A stretch of 64,000 nucleotides of DNA from Mesobacillus jeotgali (GCF_031759225.1 NZ_CP134494.1:1610501-1674500), one strand, 5' to 3'; shown: positions 43,430 to 53,026, counted from the stretch's first letter. Numbers and translations: made by a program. Notes: generated by a model from the sequence alone, not told the origin.

Positions 43430-46400
43430 TTGTTTTTAAAACGATTAGATGTGGTCGGCTTTAAATCGTTTGCGGAAAGGATCTCAGTAGAATTCGTTCC
43501 AGGTGTGACTGCTGTCGTGGGTCCAAATGGTAGCGGGAAAAGCAATATTACTGACTCCATCCGCTGGGTTCTGGGGGAACAATCAGCCAAGTCGCTCCGA
43601 GGTGCAAAAATGGAAGATATCATCTTTGCCGGAAGTGATTCGCGGAAGCCGCTGAATTTCGCAGAAGTAACGTTGACCCTTGATAACGAAGATCAATCAC
43701 TGCCGCTGGATTACAATGAAGTGAGTGTAACACGGCGTGTCTTCCGTTCAGGAGACAGTGAATATTTGATCAACAAGCAGAATTGCCGACTAAAGGATAT
43801 TGTTGATTTGTTCATGGATTCAGGACTGGGCCGTGAAGCTTTCTCCATTATCAGCCAGGGAAGGGTTGAGGAAATCCTCAACAGCAAACCTGAGGACCGC
43901 AGGACAATTTTTGAAGAGGCTGCTGGTGTCCTGAAATATAAGTACAGGAAGAAAAAAGCAGAAAGCAAGCTTTTTGAAACCCAAGAGAATTTAAATCGGG
44001 TAACGGACATCATCCATGAATTAGAGGGTCAGGTAGAGCCATTAAAAATCCAGGCTGCGATTGCAAAGGATTACCTGCAGCAAAAGGAAGAACTGGAACA
44101 GATTGAAGTGGCACTGACTGCTTATGAAATTGAAGATTTGCATAGGCGATGGGAACAGCTGTCGAGACAGCTTGAACAACATAAAGAAGATGAACTCAAA
44201 CAGTCTGCTGGCCTTCAGAAGAAAGAAGCACAAATAGAACAAATGAGGGACCAGCTTGCGGCACTGGATGAATCGGTCAGCGATTTGCAGAACGTGCTCT
44301 TGCATGCCAGCGAGGAGCTTGAAAAGCTTGAAGGCAGAAGAGAAGTTCTCAAGGAACGAAAGAAGAATGCATCACAAAACAAAGGTCAGCTCGAAAAGAA
44401 TATTGAGGAACTGACATCTTCGATTGAGCTGCTGGAAAACCAGAAGGCTGAGTACGAACAATCTGTTTCTGTATTAGCTGGCGAAGCTGCTGCCCTACAG
44501 AAAGAACTTCAGCAGAAGCAGGAACAGTTAAATCTATACAGTGAAGATGTCGAGCATAAAATAGATTCTATCAAAAGCGATTACATCGAGGTGCTGAACG
44601 AACAGGCTGGCGCCAAAAATGAAAAAATTTATATTGAGCAACAGCTGCAGCAACAAGCAGCCAAAGGATCAAGGCTGGATACTGACAACGATCGTTTTGT
44701 CTCAGTTCGTGATGAAATCAATGAGAGGAAAGCGGAAATAGAGAAAAAGGTCACCTCTACCCAGAAGGAATTGGAGGAGCAGGCTAGAATCTTTTTTGAT
44801 GAACAGAAGAAGCTTGAATCTTTAAGGAATAATTACGAGAAGCAAGAGAAAACGCTATATCAAGCCTATCAGTACCTGCAGCAAGCTAAATCCAAAAAAG
44901 AAATGCTGGAAGAAATGGAAGAGGATTATTCAGGCTTTTTCCAGGGTGTAAAAGAAGTTCTGAAGGCGAGGGACACCCGTCTGCAAGGAATAGAGGGTGC
45001 AATTGCTGAATTAATCCAAGTTCCTAAGCAATATGAAACGGCAATCGAAACAGCTCTTGGCGGTGCGATGCAGCATATTGTTGTCCGAAATGAAGAGAAT
45101 GCGAGAGCCGCAATCCATTTCCTGAAGCAAAAATCATTCGGCAGAGCTACCTTCCTGCCTATGAGCATCATCAAAGGGAAATATCTGCAATCCTCACAGC
45201 TTGCCCTTCTTTCAGGCAACAGTGCTTATATCGGCACTGCTGCTGAATTGATTCAATTCGATCAAAAATATGCTGAAGTCGTAAAGAGCTTGCTTGGCAA
45301 TGTAGTGATCGCCAGGGATCTAAAGGGTGCGAATGAAATTGCCAAAATGCTTCAATACCGCAGCAGGATCGTTACGCTTGATGGCGATGTAGTCAATCCT
45401 GGCGGGTCGATGACTGGAGGAGCTGTGAAGCAAAAATCAAGTTCACTCCTTAGCCGTAAGGGTGAATTAGAGGATTTGACGAATAAGCTTGCCGATATGG
45501 AAGAAAAGACAAGTTTGCTTGAATCCAAGGTCAAATCATTAAAAGCTGATACGCAAGCCAGCGAAACACGGCTTGAAGAATTGCGGAGAGCAGGAGAAGA
45601 GCTTCGATTTAAACAGCAGGGCTTGAAGGGCGACCTTCGGGAAGTGGAATTGGAGCAGAAAAATATAAATGAACGACTATCTGTATACGATTCTGAGAAG
45701 ACGCAGCTCGATACAGATAAAGAAAAGCTAGAATCCAGACTGGTTGAACTCGACGGCTTATTGGCTAAGTATAGAGAAAATCTTTTAAAATTCGATAAAG
45801 AAATAGAACGCTTGACCGAGCTGAAGAACTCGAATTCTACTTCCAAGGATACACTTGTATCTGAAATCAGTGATTTGAAGATCAGCCTGGCTTCCAAGAA
45901 AGAACAGCATTCCCATGTGAAGGAAAAGCTTGATTCAGCCGTTAACCAGGCAGAGGAGCAATCACGGAAATTGGATATTTTAAAAGAGGATCTCTCTCTT
46001 CTTTCCTCTGAAATGACGGATAGTTCTTCCGGTGAAACGCAATTGGAAGAAGCGGCAAAAAGAAAGCTGCAGGACAAGAATGAAACGCTTAAGCTGATTT
46101 CTTCACGCAGGAATGAGCGTCTGGAGCTTCAAAATAAGCTTGAGGACCAGGAGCTGGAATCGAAGGAGCTAAGGCGGCTTCTAAAGGGCATCAATGAAGT
46201 GCTCAAGGATGAAGAAGTGAAGCTGAACAGGCTTGACGTTGAACTGGATAATAAGCTTGCCCATCTTCGCGAGGAATACCTGCTATCATATGAAGCGGCA
46301 AAGGAACAATATCCTTTGACCATTCCGGCAGATGAGGCGAGAAGAAAAGTAAAGCTGATTAAAATGTCGATTGAGGAACTGGGAACGGTGAACCTTGGTT

Positions 46401-46996
46401 CTATTGAAGAATACGAGCGTGTCTCAGAGCGCTATGAATTTCTTTTGGAGCAGAAGAATGATCTCCAGGAAGCAAAGGACACCTTATTCCTTGTCATCGA
46501 TGAAATGGACCTTGAGATGAAAAAGCGCTTTGAACAGACGTTCACCGCAATCCGTTCACACTTCGAGTCAGTGTTCCAGGCATTGTTTGGGGGAGGCAGA
46601 GCGGACCTGAGGCTGACTCAGCCTGATGACCTGCTGAATACCGGGGTAGAAATCGTCGCTCAGCCACCCGGAAAGAAGCTGCAAAACCTTGGCCTATTAT
46701 CCGGCGGTGAGCGCGCGTTGACCGCGATTGCGCTATTGTTCTCCATCCTGAAAGTCCGTCCAGTACCATTCTGTATCCTCGATGAGGTGGAAGCTGCATT
46801 GGATGAGGCCAATGTATACCGTTTCGCTCAATACCTGAAGAAATACCGGGAGGAAACACAGTTTATTGTAATCACTCACCGCAAAGGTACAATGGAAGAA
46901 GCGGATGTCCTTTATGGTGTAACCATGCAGGAATCCGGAGTCTCCAAGCTGGTATCCGTCAGACTAGAAGATTCGAATGAACTGGTGAAAGCATAA
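43430..46996 (+). CDS. smc: SMC, chromosome condensation ATPase
   Basis: Core of the SMC-ScpAB condensin that organises and segregates the chromosome. Walker A GPNGSGKSNI is at residues 31-40. Long coiled coils flank a glycine-containing hinge (about 500-670, including GNVVIARDLKGANEIAK). The C-terminal head has LSGGERALTAIALLFSI and Walker B CILDEVEAALDEANV. The 1188 residues fit. The start codon is TTG (43430) after gaaagggaga, giving the conserved MFLKRLDVVGFKSFA. Confidence 0.96.
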   Translation: MFLKRLDVVGFKSFAERISVEFVPGVTAVVGPNGSGKSNITDSIRWVLGEQSAKSLRGAKMEDIIFAGSDSRKPLNFAEVTLTLDNEDQSLPLDYNEVSVTRRVFRSGDSEYLINKQNCRLKDIVDLFMDSGLGREAFSIISQGRVEEILNSKPEDRRTIFEEAAGVLKYKYRKKKAESKLFETQENLNRVTDIIHELEGQVEPLKIQAAIAKDYLQQKEELEQIEVALTAYEIEDLHRRWEQLSRQLEQHKEDELKQSAGLQKKEAQIEQMRDQLAALDESVSDLQNVLLHASEELEKLEGRREVLKERKKNASQNKGQLEKNIEELTSSIELLENQKAEYEQSVSVLAGEAAALQKELQQKQEQLNLYSEDVEHKIDSIKSDYIEVLNEQAGAKNEKIYIEQQLQQQAAKGSRLDTDNDRFVSVRDEINERKAEIEKKVTSTQKELEEQARIFFDEQKKLESLRNNYEKQEKTLYQAYQYLQQAKSKKEMLEEMEEDYSGFFQGVKEVLKARDTRLQGIEGAIAELIQVPKQYETAIETALGGAMQHIVVRNEENARAAIHFLKQKSFGRATFLPMSIIKGKYLQSSQLALLSGNSAYIGTAAELIQFDQKYAEVVKSLLGNVVIARDLKGANEIAKMLQYRSRIVTLDGDVVNPGGSMTGGAVKQKSSSLLSRKGELEDLTNKLADMEEKTSLLESKVKSLKADTQASETRLEELRRAGEELRFKQQGLKGDLREVELEQKNINERLSVYDSEKTQLDTDKEKLESRLVELDGLLAKYRENLLKFDKEIERLTELKNSNSTSKDTLVSEISDLKISLASKKEQHSHVKEKLDSAVNQAEEQSRKLDILKEDLSLLSSEMTDSSSGETQLEEAAKRKLQDKNETLKLISSRRNERLELQNKLEDQELESKELRRLLKGINEVLKDEEVKLNRLDVELDNKLAHLREEYLLSYEAAKEQYPLTIPADEARRKVKLIKMSIEELGTVNLGSIEEYERVSERYEFLLEQKNDLQEAKDTLFLVIDEMDLEMKKRFEQTFTAIRSHFESVFQALFGGGRADLRLTQPDDLLNTGVEIVAQPPGKKLQNLGLLSGGERALTAIALLFSILKVRPVPFCILDEVEAALDEANVYRFAQYLKKYREETQFIVITHRKGTMEEADVLYGVTMQESGVSKLVSVRLEDSNELVKA

Positions 46997-47015
46997 AAGG
47001 AAGATATTTACCTTG

Positions 47016-47070
47016 TTCCGCCTAAAGGATGAGACCCTGCCTTTTCATCTCCTTGGGCGGAATGGGGTCT
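47016..47070 (+). other. Overlapping stems in the smc-ftsY gap
   Basis: ttccgcc (47016-47022) pairs with ggcggaa (47056-47062), while agaccc (47032-47037) pairs with gggtct (47065-47070). The two stems interlock, so they form either a pseudoknot or alternatives. No T-run follows, so it is not a standard terminator. Confidence 0.4.
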
Positions 47071-47101
47071 TATTGAATTAATGTAGGAAGGCGATGGAAC
47101 C

Positions 47102-48106
47102 ATGAGTTTTTTTAAGAAATTAAAAGAAAAGTTTACGACACAGACTGAAAGTGTCACAGAGAAATTCAAAGATGGTTTGACGAAAACAAGGGATAACTTC
47201 TCCAATAAAGTGAATGACCTTGTATCGCGCTATCGTAAAGTAGATGAAGAGTTTTTCGAAGAGCTGGAAGAAATCTTGATCCAGGCAGATGTTGGCTTCG
47301 AAACAGTAATGGAATTGATTGAAGAACTGAAAAAAGAGGTCAAACGCCGCAACATCCAGGACACAAAAGAAGTTCAGTCTGTCATTTCCGAGAAGCTCGT
47401 TGATATCTATGAGGCCGGATCTGATGACGACTCTTTCCAGCTGAACATCCAGGAAGACGAACTGACGGTCATTTTGTTTGTTGGAGTCAATGGTGTCGGC
47501 AAAACAACAACCATCGGCAAATTGGCCCATAAGTTCAAGTCTGAAGGAAAAAATGTCCTGCTTGCCGCAGGAGATACCTTCCGTGCAGGTGCAATCGAGC
47601 AGCTTGAAGTTTGGGGAGACCGCGTTGGTGTCGATGTCATCAAGCAGGCAGAAGGATCTGATCCGGCAGCGGTCATGTATGATGCCGTCCAGTCGGCGAA
47701 GTCACGAAAAGCGGATATCCTGATTTGTGATACTGCCGGCAGATTGCAAAATAAGGTAAACCTCATGAAAGAGCTTGAAAAGGTAAAGCGTGTCATTGAA
47801 CGTGAAGTGCCCGGAGCTCCTCATGAAGTATTGCTTGTGCTTGATGCAACTACTGGCCAGAACGCTTTGATTCAGGCTAAAACATTTAAAGAAGCGACTG
47901 ACGTAAGTGGGATTGTCCTTACTAAGCTTGATGGAACAGCGAAGGGTGGTATTGTACTTGCCATCCGCAATGAGCTGAACATTCCGGTTAAATTCGTGGG
48001 GCTTGGTGAAAAAATGGATGACCTGCAGGAATTTGATGCTGAAAGGTATGTTTATGGCCTTTTCGCAGATATGGTCGATAAAGAGGAAACAGCAGAGGAA
48101 TCTTGA
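47102..48106 (+). CDS. ftsY: FtsY, signal recognition particle receptor
   Basis: SRP-family GTPase that docks SRP-ribosome complexes at the membrane. A short charged N-terminal region replaces the long A domain of E. coli. The N domain is followed by P-loop GVNGVGKTTT (128-137), the DTAGR motif in ILICDTAGRLQNK, TKLDGTAKGG and GLGEKMDDLQEF. The 334 residues match Bacillus FtsY. The RBS is taggaagg. Confidence 0.96.
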   Translation: MSFFKKLKEKFTTQTESVTEKFKDGLTKTRDNFSNKVNDLVSRYRKVDEEFFEELEEILIQADVGFETVMELIEELKKEVKRRNIQDTKEVQSVISEKLVDIYEAGSDDDSFQLNIQEDELTVILFVGVNGVGKTTTIGKLAHKFKSEGKNVLLAAGDTFRAGAIEQLEVWGDRVGVDVIKQAEGSDPAAVMYDAVQSAKSRKADILICDTAGRLQNKVNLMKELEKVKRVIEREVPGAPHEVLLVLDATTGQNALIQAKTFKEATDVSGIVLTKLDGTAKGGIVLAIRNELNIPVKFVGLGEKMDDLQEFDAERYVYGLFADMVDKEETAEES

Positions 48107-48137
48107 TTTACCAACAAATCGCTGTAAAGAACTTTTC

Positions 48138-48166
48138 TTGACAGAGATGATGATCGTGTGTAAACT
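48138..48166 (+). promoter_or_regulatory. SigA promoter for ylxM-ffh
   Basis: Perfect TTGACA (48138-48143), a 17-nt spacer and TAAACT (48161-48166), 40 nt before the ylxM start. Confidence 0.75.
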
Positions 48167-48206
48167 CTTAATGTAAAGGTATTTCACTTAACATGGGGGA
48201 ATCGAA

Positions 48207-48536
48207 ATGCTTGAGAAAACGAACCGCATGAACTATTTGTATGACTTTTATCAGGCATTGCTGACTCCAAAACAAAGCAGTTATATGGCTCTGTACTATC
48301 TTGATGACTATTCGCTCGGAGAGATTGCTGAAGAGTATGATGTTAGCCGGCAGGCTGTATACGACAACATCAAACGCACAGAAGCGATGCTCGAGGAGTA
48401 TGAAGAAAAGTTGTTGTTGTTCGAAAAATTCCAGAAAAGAAGCGAACTCATTTCAAAATTGAAAGAGCGTATTGGGGATGGAGAGAACGACCGCGATTTG
48501 CATGAAATGATAGCCGAGCTTGAGAAATTAGACTAG
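48207..48536 (+). CDS. ylxM: YlxM, SRP-associated HTH protein
   Basis: UPF0122 family, sigma-70 region 4-like protein. It is a 109-residue product with a helix-turn-helix [23 protein letters not shown] near residues 37-58. Family members are encoded beside ffh, and the streptococcal homologue modulates SRP. It lies 13 nt before ffh and shares the TTGACA promoter. The DNA or RNA target is not known from sequence. Confidence 0.93.
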   Translation: MLEKTNRMNYLYDFYQALLTPKQSSYMALYYLDDYSLGEIAEEYDVSRQAVYDNIKRTEAMLEEYEEKLLLFEKFQKRSELISKLKERIGDGENDRDLHEMIAELEKLD

Positions 48537-48549
48537 GGAGGCGCATGAT

Positions 48550-49902
48550 ATGGCATTTGAAGGATTGGCCGACCGACTGCAAAATACGATGCAAAAGATC
48601 CGCGGAAAAGGCAAGGTCTCGGAAGCGGATGTAAAAGAAATGATGCGAGAGGTCCGTCTGGCGCTTCTAGAGGCTGACGTTAACTTTAAAGTTGTTAAAG
48701 ACTTCGTCAAGAAAGTTACTGAAAGGGCAGTTGGCCAGGAGGTTGTCAAAAGCCTGACACCGGGCCAGCAGGTCATCAAGGTTGTTAAAGAAGAACTTAC
48801 CGAGCTGATGGGCGGAGAGCAAAGCAAGATCGCTGCCGCAAATCGTCCTCCGACTGTCATCATGATGGTCGGTCTTCAAGGTGCTGGTAAAACGACGACC
48901 ACCGGTAAGCTTGCAAATCTCCTTCGCAAAAAATACAATCGAAAACCTTTGCTTGTTGCGGCGGATATCTATCGTCCAGCTGCCATCAAGCAGCTCGAGA
49001 CGCTCGGCAAGCAATTGAGCATGCCGGTATTCTCGCTTGGAGACCAGGTCAGCCCTGTTGAAATTGCTAAACAGGCGATTGCCAAAGCGAAGGAAGACCA
49101 TAATGACTATGTCCTGATCGATACTGCTGGTCGTCTTCATGTGGATGAAAACCTGATGGACGAGCTGAAGCAGATCAAGGAGCTTTCCAAACCAGACGAG
49201 ATTTTCCTTGTTGTCGACGCGATGACAGGGCAGGATGCCGTGAATGTCGCGCAAAGCTTCAATGAACAGCTTGGCTTGACAGGTGTCGTCCTGACAAAGC
49301 TTGACGGCGATACACGAGGCGGTGCTGCGCTGTCCATCCGCGCTGTTACCAATACTCCGATCAAATTCGTCGGTCTCGGGGAAAAGCTTGATGCACTGGA
49401 AGCCTTCCACCCTGAAAGGATGGCGTCCAGGATCCTTGGTATGGGTGACGTTCTTACCCTGATTGAGAAGGCACAGGCAAATGTCGATGAAGAAAAGGCG
49501 AAAGAGCTTGAGAAAAAAATGCGTACAGCATCATTTACCCTGGATGATTTCCTGGACCAGCTTGGCCAGGTGAAAAAGATGGGGCCGTTGGATGAAATCC
49601 TCAAAATGATGCCTGGTGCTAATAAAATCAAGGGCATGAACAATCTTCAAATCGATGAAAAGCAAATTTCGCATGTCGAGGCGATCATCCAGTCGATGAC
49701 AGCCAATGAAAAAACTCATCCTGAAATCATCAACGCCAACAGGCGGAAACGGATCGCGAAGGGGAGCGGTACATCCATCCAGGAAGTCAATCGCCTGCTC
49801 AAGCAGTTCGAAGACATGAAAAAGATGATGAAGCAGATGACGAACATGCAGCAAAAAGGCAAGAAAAAGGGCGGTTTCAAACTGCCGTTCAACCCGTTTT
49901 AA
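48550..49902 (+). CDS. ffh: Ffh, signal recognition particle GTPase
   Basis: SRP54 homologue that binds signal sequences and SRP RNA. The NG domain has P-loop GLQGAGKTTT (108-117), DTAGRLHVD, TKLDGDTRGG and GLGEKLDALEAFHP. The C-terminal M domain is methionine-rich (KMMKQMTNMQQKGKKKGG) and ends FKLPFNPF. The 450 residues match. The start follows gggaggcg. Confidence 0.97.
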   Translation: MAFEGLADRLQNTMQKIRGKGKVSEADVKEMMREVRLALLEADVNFKVVKDFVKKVTERAVGQEVVKSLTPGQQVIKVVKEELTELMGGEQSKIAAANRPPTVIMMVGLQGAGKTTTTGKLANLLRKKYNRKPLLVAADIYRPAAIKQLETLGKQLSMPVFSLGDQVSPVEIAKQAIAKAKEDHNDYVLIDTAGRLHVDENLMDELKQIKELSKPDEIFLVVDAMTGQDAVNVAQSFNEQLGLTGVVLTKLDGDTRGGAALSIRAVTNTPIKFVGLGEKLDALEAFHPERMASRILGMGDVLTLIEKAQANVDEEKAKELEKKMRTASFTLDDFLDQLGQVKKMGPLDEILKMMPGANKIKGMNNLQIDEKQISHVEAIIQSMTANEKTHPEIINANRRKRIAKGSGTSIQEVNRLLKQFEDMKKMMKQMTNMQQKGKKKGGFKLPFNPF

Positions 49903-49943
49903 CTTGTAAATTAAGGTATTTTCAGTCTGTAAAGAAAAAACAC

Positions 49944-49972
49944 TTTACAAGCTGTTTTCTATTTGGTATTAT
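49944..49972 (+). promoter_or_regulatory. SigA promoter of the rpsP operon
   Basis: TTTACA (49944-49949), a 17-nt spacer and TATTAT (49967-49972). The -35 lies in the 3' arm of a small hairpin (49928-49949). Confidence 0.7.
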
Positions 49973-50011
49973 TCTATCTTGTGTGAAACTATTCGGAGGT
50001 GCTTATTTAAA

Positions 50012-50284
50012 ATGGCAGTAAAAATTCGTTTAAAGCGTATGGGAGCTAAAAAATCTCCTTTCTATCGTATTGTAGTAGCTGATTCCCGTTCACCACGTGA
50101 CGGCCGTTTCATCGAGTCTGTAGGAACTTACAACCCAGTTGCTCAGCCAGCAAAGGTTGAACTTAACGAAGAGCTAGTTCTTAAGTGGTTGAATGACGGT
50201 GCAAAACCATCTGATACAGTGCGTAACTTGTTCTCTAAGCAAGGTATCATGGAAAAATTCCACAACGCTAAGCAAAGCAAGTAA
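50012..50284 (+). CDS. rpsP: 30S ribosomal protein S16
   Basis: 90-residue small-subunit protein that begins [19 protein letters not shown] and contains [14 protein letters not shown]. The start at 50012 follows cggaggtg; an in-frame ATG further upstream lacks support. It heads the conserved rpsP-khpA-ylqD-rimM-trmD group. Confidence 0.97.
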   Translation: MAVKIRLKRMGAKKSPFYRIVVADSRSPRDGRFIESVGTYNPVAQPAKVELNEELVLKWLNDGAKPSDTVRNLFSKQGIMEKFHNAKQSK

Positions 50285-50298
50285 TTGTGGACACGCCC

Positions 50299-50529
50299 AT
50301 GAAAGAATTAATCGAGACGATCGTGAAGCCACTTGTTGATTTTCCTGAAGATGTCCATGTAAATGAACATGAAGAGGATCAGCGCGTTACCTATAAGCTT
50401 TCCGTCAACAAAAGTGATATGGGCAAAGTTATTGGTAAGCAGGGACGCGTTGCAAAGGCGATTCGAACAGTAGTCTATGCAGCAGGTTCATCACAGCAAA
50501 AGAAGATTTTCTTGGAAATCGTCGAATAA
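50299..50529 (+). CDS. khpA: KhpA (YlqC), KH-domain RNA-binding protein
   Basis: Small KH-domain protein that works with KhpB/Jag in RNA binding; in streptococci the pair affects cell elongation. The 76-residue product has the GxxG loop in VIGKQGRVAKAIRTVV. The ATG at 50299 gives the family N-terminus; an in-frame GTG at 50287 is an alternative, and neither has a clear Shine-Dalgarno sequence. Coupling with rpsP, which ends 14 nt upstream, is likely. Confidence 0.9.
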   Translation: MKELIETIVKPLVDFPEDVHVNEHEEDQRVTYKLSVNKSDMGKVIGKQGRVAKAIRTVVYAAGSSQQKKIFLEIVE

Positions 50530-50580
50530 CAATCATCTGCACAAGCAGAAGGTAGATAACTCTATAAATGATTGTTCTGA

Positions 50581-50609
50581 AAGGGAGGGGTAACCCTCCT
50601 TTTTTCTAT
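50581..50609 (+). terminator. Intrinsic terminator after khpA
   Basis: The stem aagggaggg / ccctccttt has a gtaa loop and a T-rich tail. Confidence 0.85.
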
Positions 50610-50630
50610 TTGTGGAAATTAAGGTATAAT
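50602..50630 (+). promoter_or_regulatory. Candidate promoter for ylqD
   Basis: Perfect TATAAT (50625-50630); the -35 region (50602-50607) is a T-rich sequence overlapping the terminator tail. Confidence 0.45.
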
Positions 50631-50730
50631 AGATACTTGATATAAATAATGATCACCAGGATGACTTGTAATCCGTGTCCAGCTCTTCAATAAAATGTTG
50701 TGGCCAGGTTGGCATTAAGGGGGAAATGCT

Positions 50731-51123
50731 TTGAAGGTACTGCAAACAATCGTTGTCAAACAGGTACTGACAGAAGAGAGCAAGGGGAAAATCCACCAAA
50801 AATACCACTCCAGAAAGCTTCAGCTGCAGAAAGAATGCGATCAATTGAGATTTGAACTAAAGAAGCTAGAAAAATCAAAGAAATTTCCGCCTGAAACATT
50901 GAAAAAGCATTTTGAACAAGAAATAAAAGTCCATAAAGAAAAAATCAAGCTCCTGGATTTTCAAATAGAACAACTACATATTCTTCCGCTTGGGAGTGAA
51001 ATTAAAGAAACAGAGCTTCAAGGAATTGTCGACGTTAGTGTTGGCGATCAATGGGATGAGTTTCTTTCAGGAAAGACTATTATAGTGAAAGATGGCATCG
51101 TGGCCGAAATACGCGAGAGGTGA
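50731..51123 (+). CDS. ylqD: YlqD family protein
   Basis: Conserved 130-residue Bacillus protein of unknown function. An N-terminal strand ([18 protein letters not shown]) is followed by a charged helical coiled coil (about residues 28-78, rich in Lys/Glu) and a small beta-rich C-terminus ([23 protein letters not shown]). The start is TTG at 50731, 7 nt after aaggggg; a nearer ATG at 50726 is out of frame and stops after two codons. It lies between khpA and rimM, which hints at an RNA or ribosome link, but nothing more can be claimed. Confidence 0.85.
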   Translation: MKVLQTIVVKQVLTEESKGKIHQKYHSRKLQLQKECDQLRFELKKLEKSKKFPPETLKKHFEQEIKVHKEKIKLLDFQIEQLHILPLGSEIKETELQGIVDVSVGDQWDEFLSGKTIIVKDGIVAEIRER

Positions 51124-51130
51124 TTGTGAA

Positions 51131-51649
51131 ATGGAAAAGTATTTTAATGTCGGAAAGATAGTAAATACGCATGGCATTCGCGGCGAAGTTAGAGTAATTT
51201 CAAGGACCGACTTTCCAGAGGAACGCTACAAGATTGGGAATACATTATTTTTATTCATGCCGGGTTCCAAGGAGCCAGAGGAATTGATCGTGAAAAGCCA
51301 TAGAACCCATAAGAATTTCAACCTGCTGACATTTGAAGGGTTCGATAATGTCAATCAGGTAGAAAGAATGAGGGACGGCATCCTTAAGGTTCCAGAAACT
51401 CAGCGCGGCACCCTTGAGGAAGGTGAGTTTTATTTCCAGGATATCATCGGCTGCACCATGTTTACCACGGAAGGTGAAGAACTCGGAAAGGTCATCGAAA
51501 TCTTGACTCCGGGTGCTAATGATGTCTGGGTTGTTAAGGGAAGCAAAGGCAAGGAACTCCTGATTCCTTACATTGAGGACATCGTGAAAAAAGTGGATGT
51601 CAAGGAAAAGGTTATTGAAATTGAGCCGATGGAAGGGCTTCTTTCATGA
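51131..51649 (+). CDS. rimM: RimM, 16S rRNA processing protein
   Basis: Assembly factor for the 30S head that binds S19. The N-terminal RimM domain starts [18 protein letters not shown] and a PRC-barrel domain follows ([21 protein letters not shown]). The 172 residues match. The start at 51131 follows gagaggtg; an in-frame ATG at 51092 is inside ylqD. The stop overlaps trmD. Confidence 0.95.
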   Translation: MEKYFNVGKIVNTHGIRGEVRVISRTDFPEERYKIGNTLFLFMPGSKEPEELIVKSHRTHKNFNLLTFEGFDNVNQVERMRDGILKVPETQRGTLEEGEFYFQDIIGCTMFTTEGEELGKVIEILTPGANDVWVVKGSKGKELLIPYIEDIVKKVDVKEKVIEIEPMEGLLS

Positions 51650-52389
51650 TGAATATCGATGTCCTGTCTATTTTTCCAGAAATGTTCGAGGGCGTGTTTG
51701 GCCATTCCATCCTGAAAAAGGCTTCTGAAAAAGGAGCGGCACAGTACAATGTCGTCAATTTCAGGGACTTTGCTGATAATAAGCATCAGACAGTTGACGA
51801 TTACCCATATGGCGGCGGTGCTGGGATGGTGTTAAAGCCCCAGCCGATTTTCGATGCAGTGACTGATTTGAAAGAGCGCGCAAAAAGCACTTCTCCAAGG
51901 GTGATCCTCATGTGTCCTCAGGGTGAACGGTATACGCAAAAGAAAGCAGAAGAGCTGGCAAAGGAAGAGCATTTGATTTTTATTTGCGGCCATTATGAGG
52001 GATATGATGAGCGGATCCGGGAGCATGTCATCACTGATGAGATTTCCATCGGTGATTATGTCCTGACCGGAGGAGAACTCGGAGCGATGGTTGTCATCGA
52101 CAGTGTCGTGCGGCTTCTTCCAGGTGTCCTTGGGAGTGAAGAGTCCCATATCCAGGATTCCTTCAGCACTGGTCTGCTTGAGCACCCTCATTATACAAGG
52201 CCGGCAGACTTCCGCGGATTGAAGGTCCCGGATGTCCTGGTTTCCGGCAACCATAAGCTGATTGATGAATGGCGGATGAAAGAAAGCTTAAGAAGGACCC
52301 TCCAGAGGAGGCCAGATCTTCTTGATGAGGCAGAGCTGACACAACAGCAAAAAAAATGGCTTGATGAACTGATAAAAATGAATGAATGA
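51646..52389 (+). CDS. trmD: TrmD, tRNA m1G37 methyltransferase
   Basis: SPOUT methyltransferase that modifies G37 next to the anticodon and prevents frameshifting. The trefoil-knot SAM site is visible as [12 protein letters not shown] and [29 protein letters not shown] opens the protein. The 247 residues match. ATG at 51646 and 51649 are both possible; the first overlaps the rimM stop. Confidence 0.96.
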   Translation: MMNIDVLSIFPEMFEGVFGHSILKKASEKGAAQYNVVNFRDFADNKHQTVDDYPYGGGAGMVLKPQPIFDAVTDLKERAKSTSPRVILMCPQGERYTQKKAEELAKEEHLIFICGHYEGYDERIREHVITDEISIGDYVLTGGELGAMVVIDSVVRLLPGVLGSEESHIQDSFSTGLLEHPHYTRPADFRGLKVPDVLVSGNHKLIDEWRMKESLRRTLQRRPDLLDEAELTQQQKKWLDELIKMNE

Positions 52390-52391
52390 TA

Positions 52392-52420
52392 TTGCAGTCA
52401 GGCCCTGTTTATGTTAAGAT
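52392..52420 (+). promoter_or_regulatory. SigA promoter of rplS
   Basis: TTGCAG (52392-52397), a 17-nt spacer and TAAGAT (52415-52420), immediately after trmD. Confidence 0.7.
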
Positions 52421-52426
52421 ACTTCT

Positions 52427-52519
52427 TGTGGCTTAAAGCAATCGTGCTATATGTCACTTATAACAATGTTCCGCTGCAATGAAAGTGTGCAAGAGCATTC
52501 GTGGGAGGAGTTGAATACG
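52427..52519 (+). ncRNA. Possible L19 leader (ribosomal protein autoregulatory leader)
   Basis: The roughly 90-nt untranslated region before rplS ends in gcattcgtgggaggag, which resembles the 3' end of the known Firmicutes L19 leader motif. I could not verify the secondary structure beyond local matches. Confidence 0.5.
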
Positions 52520-52864
52520 ATGCAACAATTAATCGAAGAAATCACAAAAGCACAACTTCGCACTGATCTTCCATCTTTCCGTCCTGGTGACACAGTACGT
52601 GTACACGTTAAGGTTGTTGAAGGAACTCGCGAACGTATCCAGTTGTTTGAAGGTGTAGTGATTAAGCGTCGTGGCGGTGGAATCAGCGAAACTTTTACAG
52701 TACGTAAAGTTTCTTACGGAGTAGGCGTTGAGCGTACTTTCCCTGTTCACACACCAAAAATTGCGAAGCTTGAAGTTATCCGCCGCGGTAAAGTCCGCCG
52801 TGCGAAACTTTACTACCTACGTAACCTACGTGGTAAGAAAGCTCGTATCAAAGAAATTCGATAA
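52520..52864 (+). CDS. rplS: 50S ribosomal protein L19
   Basis: 114-residue large-subunit protein at the 30S/50S interface. [26 protein letters not shown] sequence and the [14 protein letters not shown] tail are characteristic. The start at 52520 follows gggaggag; an in-frame ATG at 52451 lies in the leader. It has its own promoter, leader and terminator. Confidence 0.97.
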   Translation: MQQLIEEITKAQLRTDLPSFRPGDTVRVHVKVVEGTRERIQLFEGVVIKRRGGGISETFTVRKVSYGVGVERTFPVHTPKIAKLEVIRRGKVRRAKLYYLRNLRGKKARIKEIR

Positions 52865-52875
52865 GAATGAATGTC

Positions 52876-52907
52876 AAAAAGGAGCTTGCCTAGCCAAGCT
52901 CCTTTTT
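52876..52907 (+). terminator. Intrinsic terminator after rplS
   Basis: The stem aaaaaggagcttg / caagctccttttt has a short loop and ends in a T-run. Confidence 0.9.
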
Positions 52908-52951
52908 CATTCAAATTCTTTTCCAGGCGAAATGCTAAAAACCGCATATGG

Positions 52952-53026
52952 GCTCTTTTCGAGGGAACGTATAATACATACTCATAAACTTTTGGCAGGG
53001 CCGAGAACAAAGTTTTCGAAAAGAGC
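52952..53026 (+). repeat. Long-range perfect inverted repeat upstream of lepB
   Basis: gctcttttcga (52952-52962) is the exact reverse complement of tcgaaaagagc (53016-53026), 53 nt apart. A TATAAT (52970-52975) lies between the arms, and a run of T (about 53033-53042) follows the second arm. See findings. Confidence 0.6.

Noticed and set aside
45352..46077. Long antisense open frame (241 codons) within smc
   Set aside because: Serine/phenylalanine-rich product typical of the antisense of a Lys/Glu coiled coil; no start signals.
50726..50734. ATG CTT TGA before ylqD as a second mini-ORF like that before yloB
   Set aside because: Its ATG is only 2 nt from the AAGGGGG, too close for initiation; the TTG of ylqD is well spaced.
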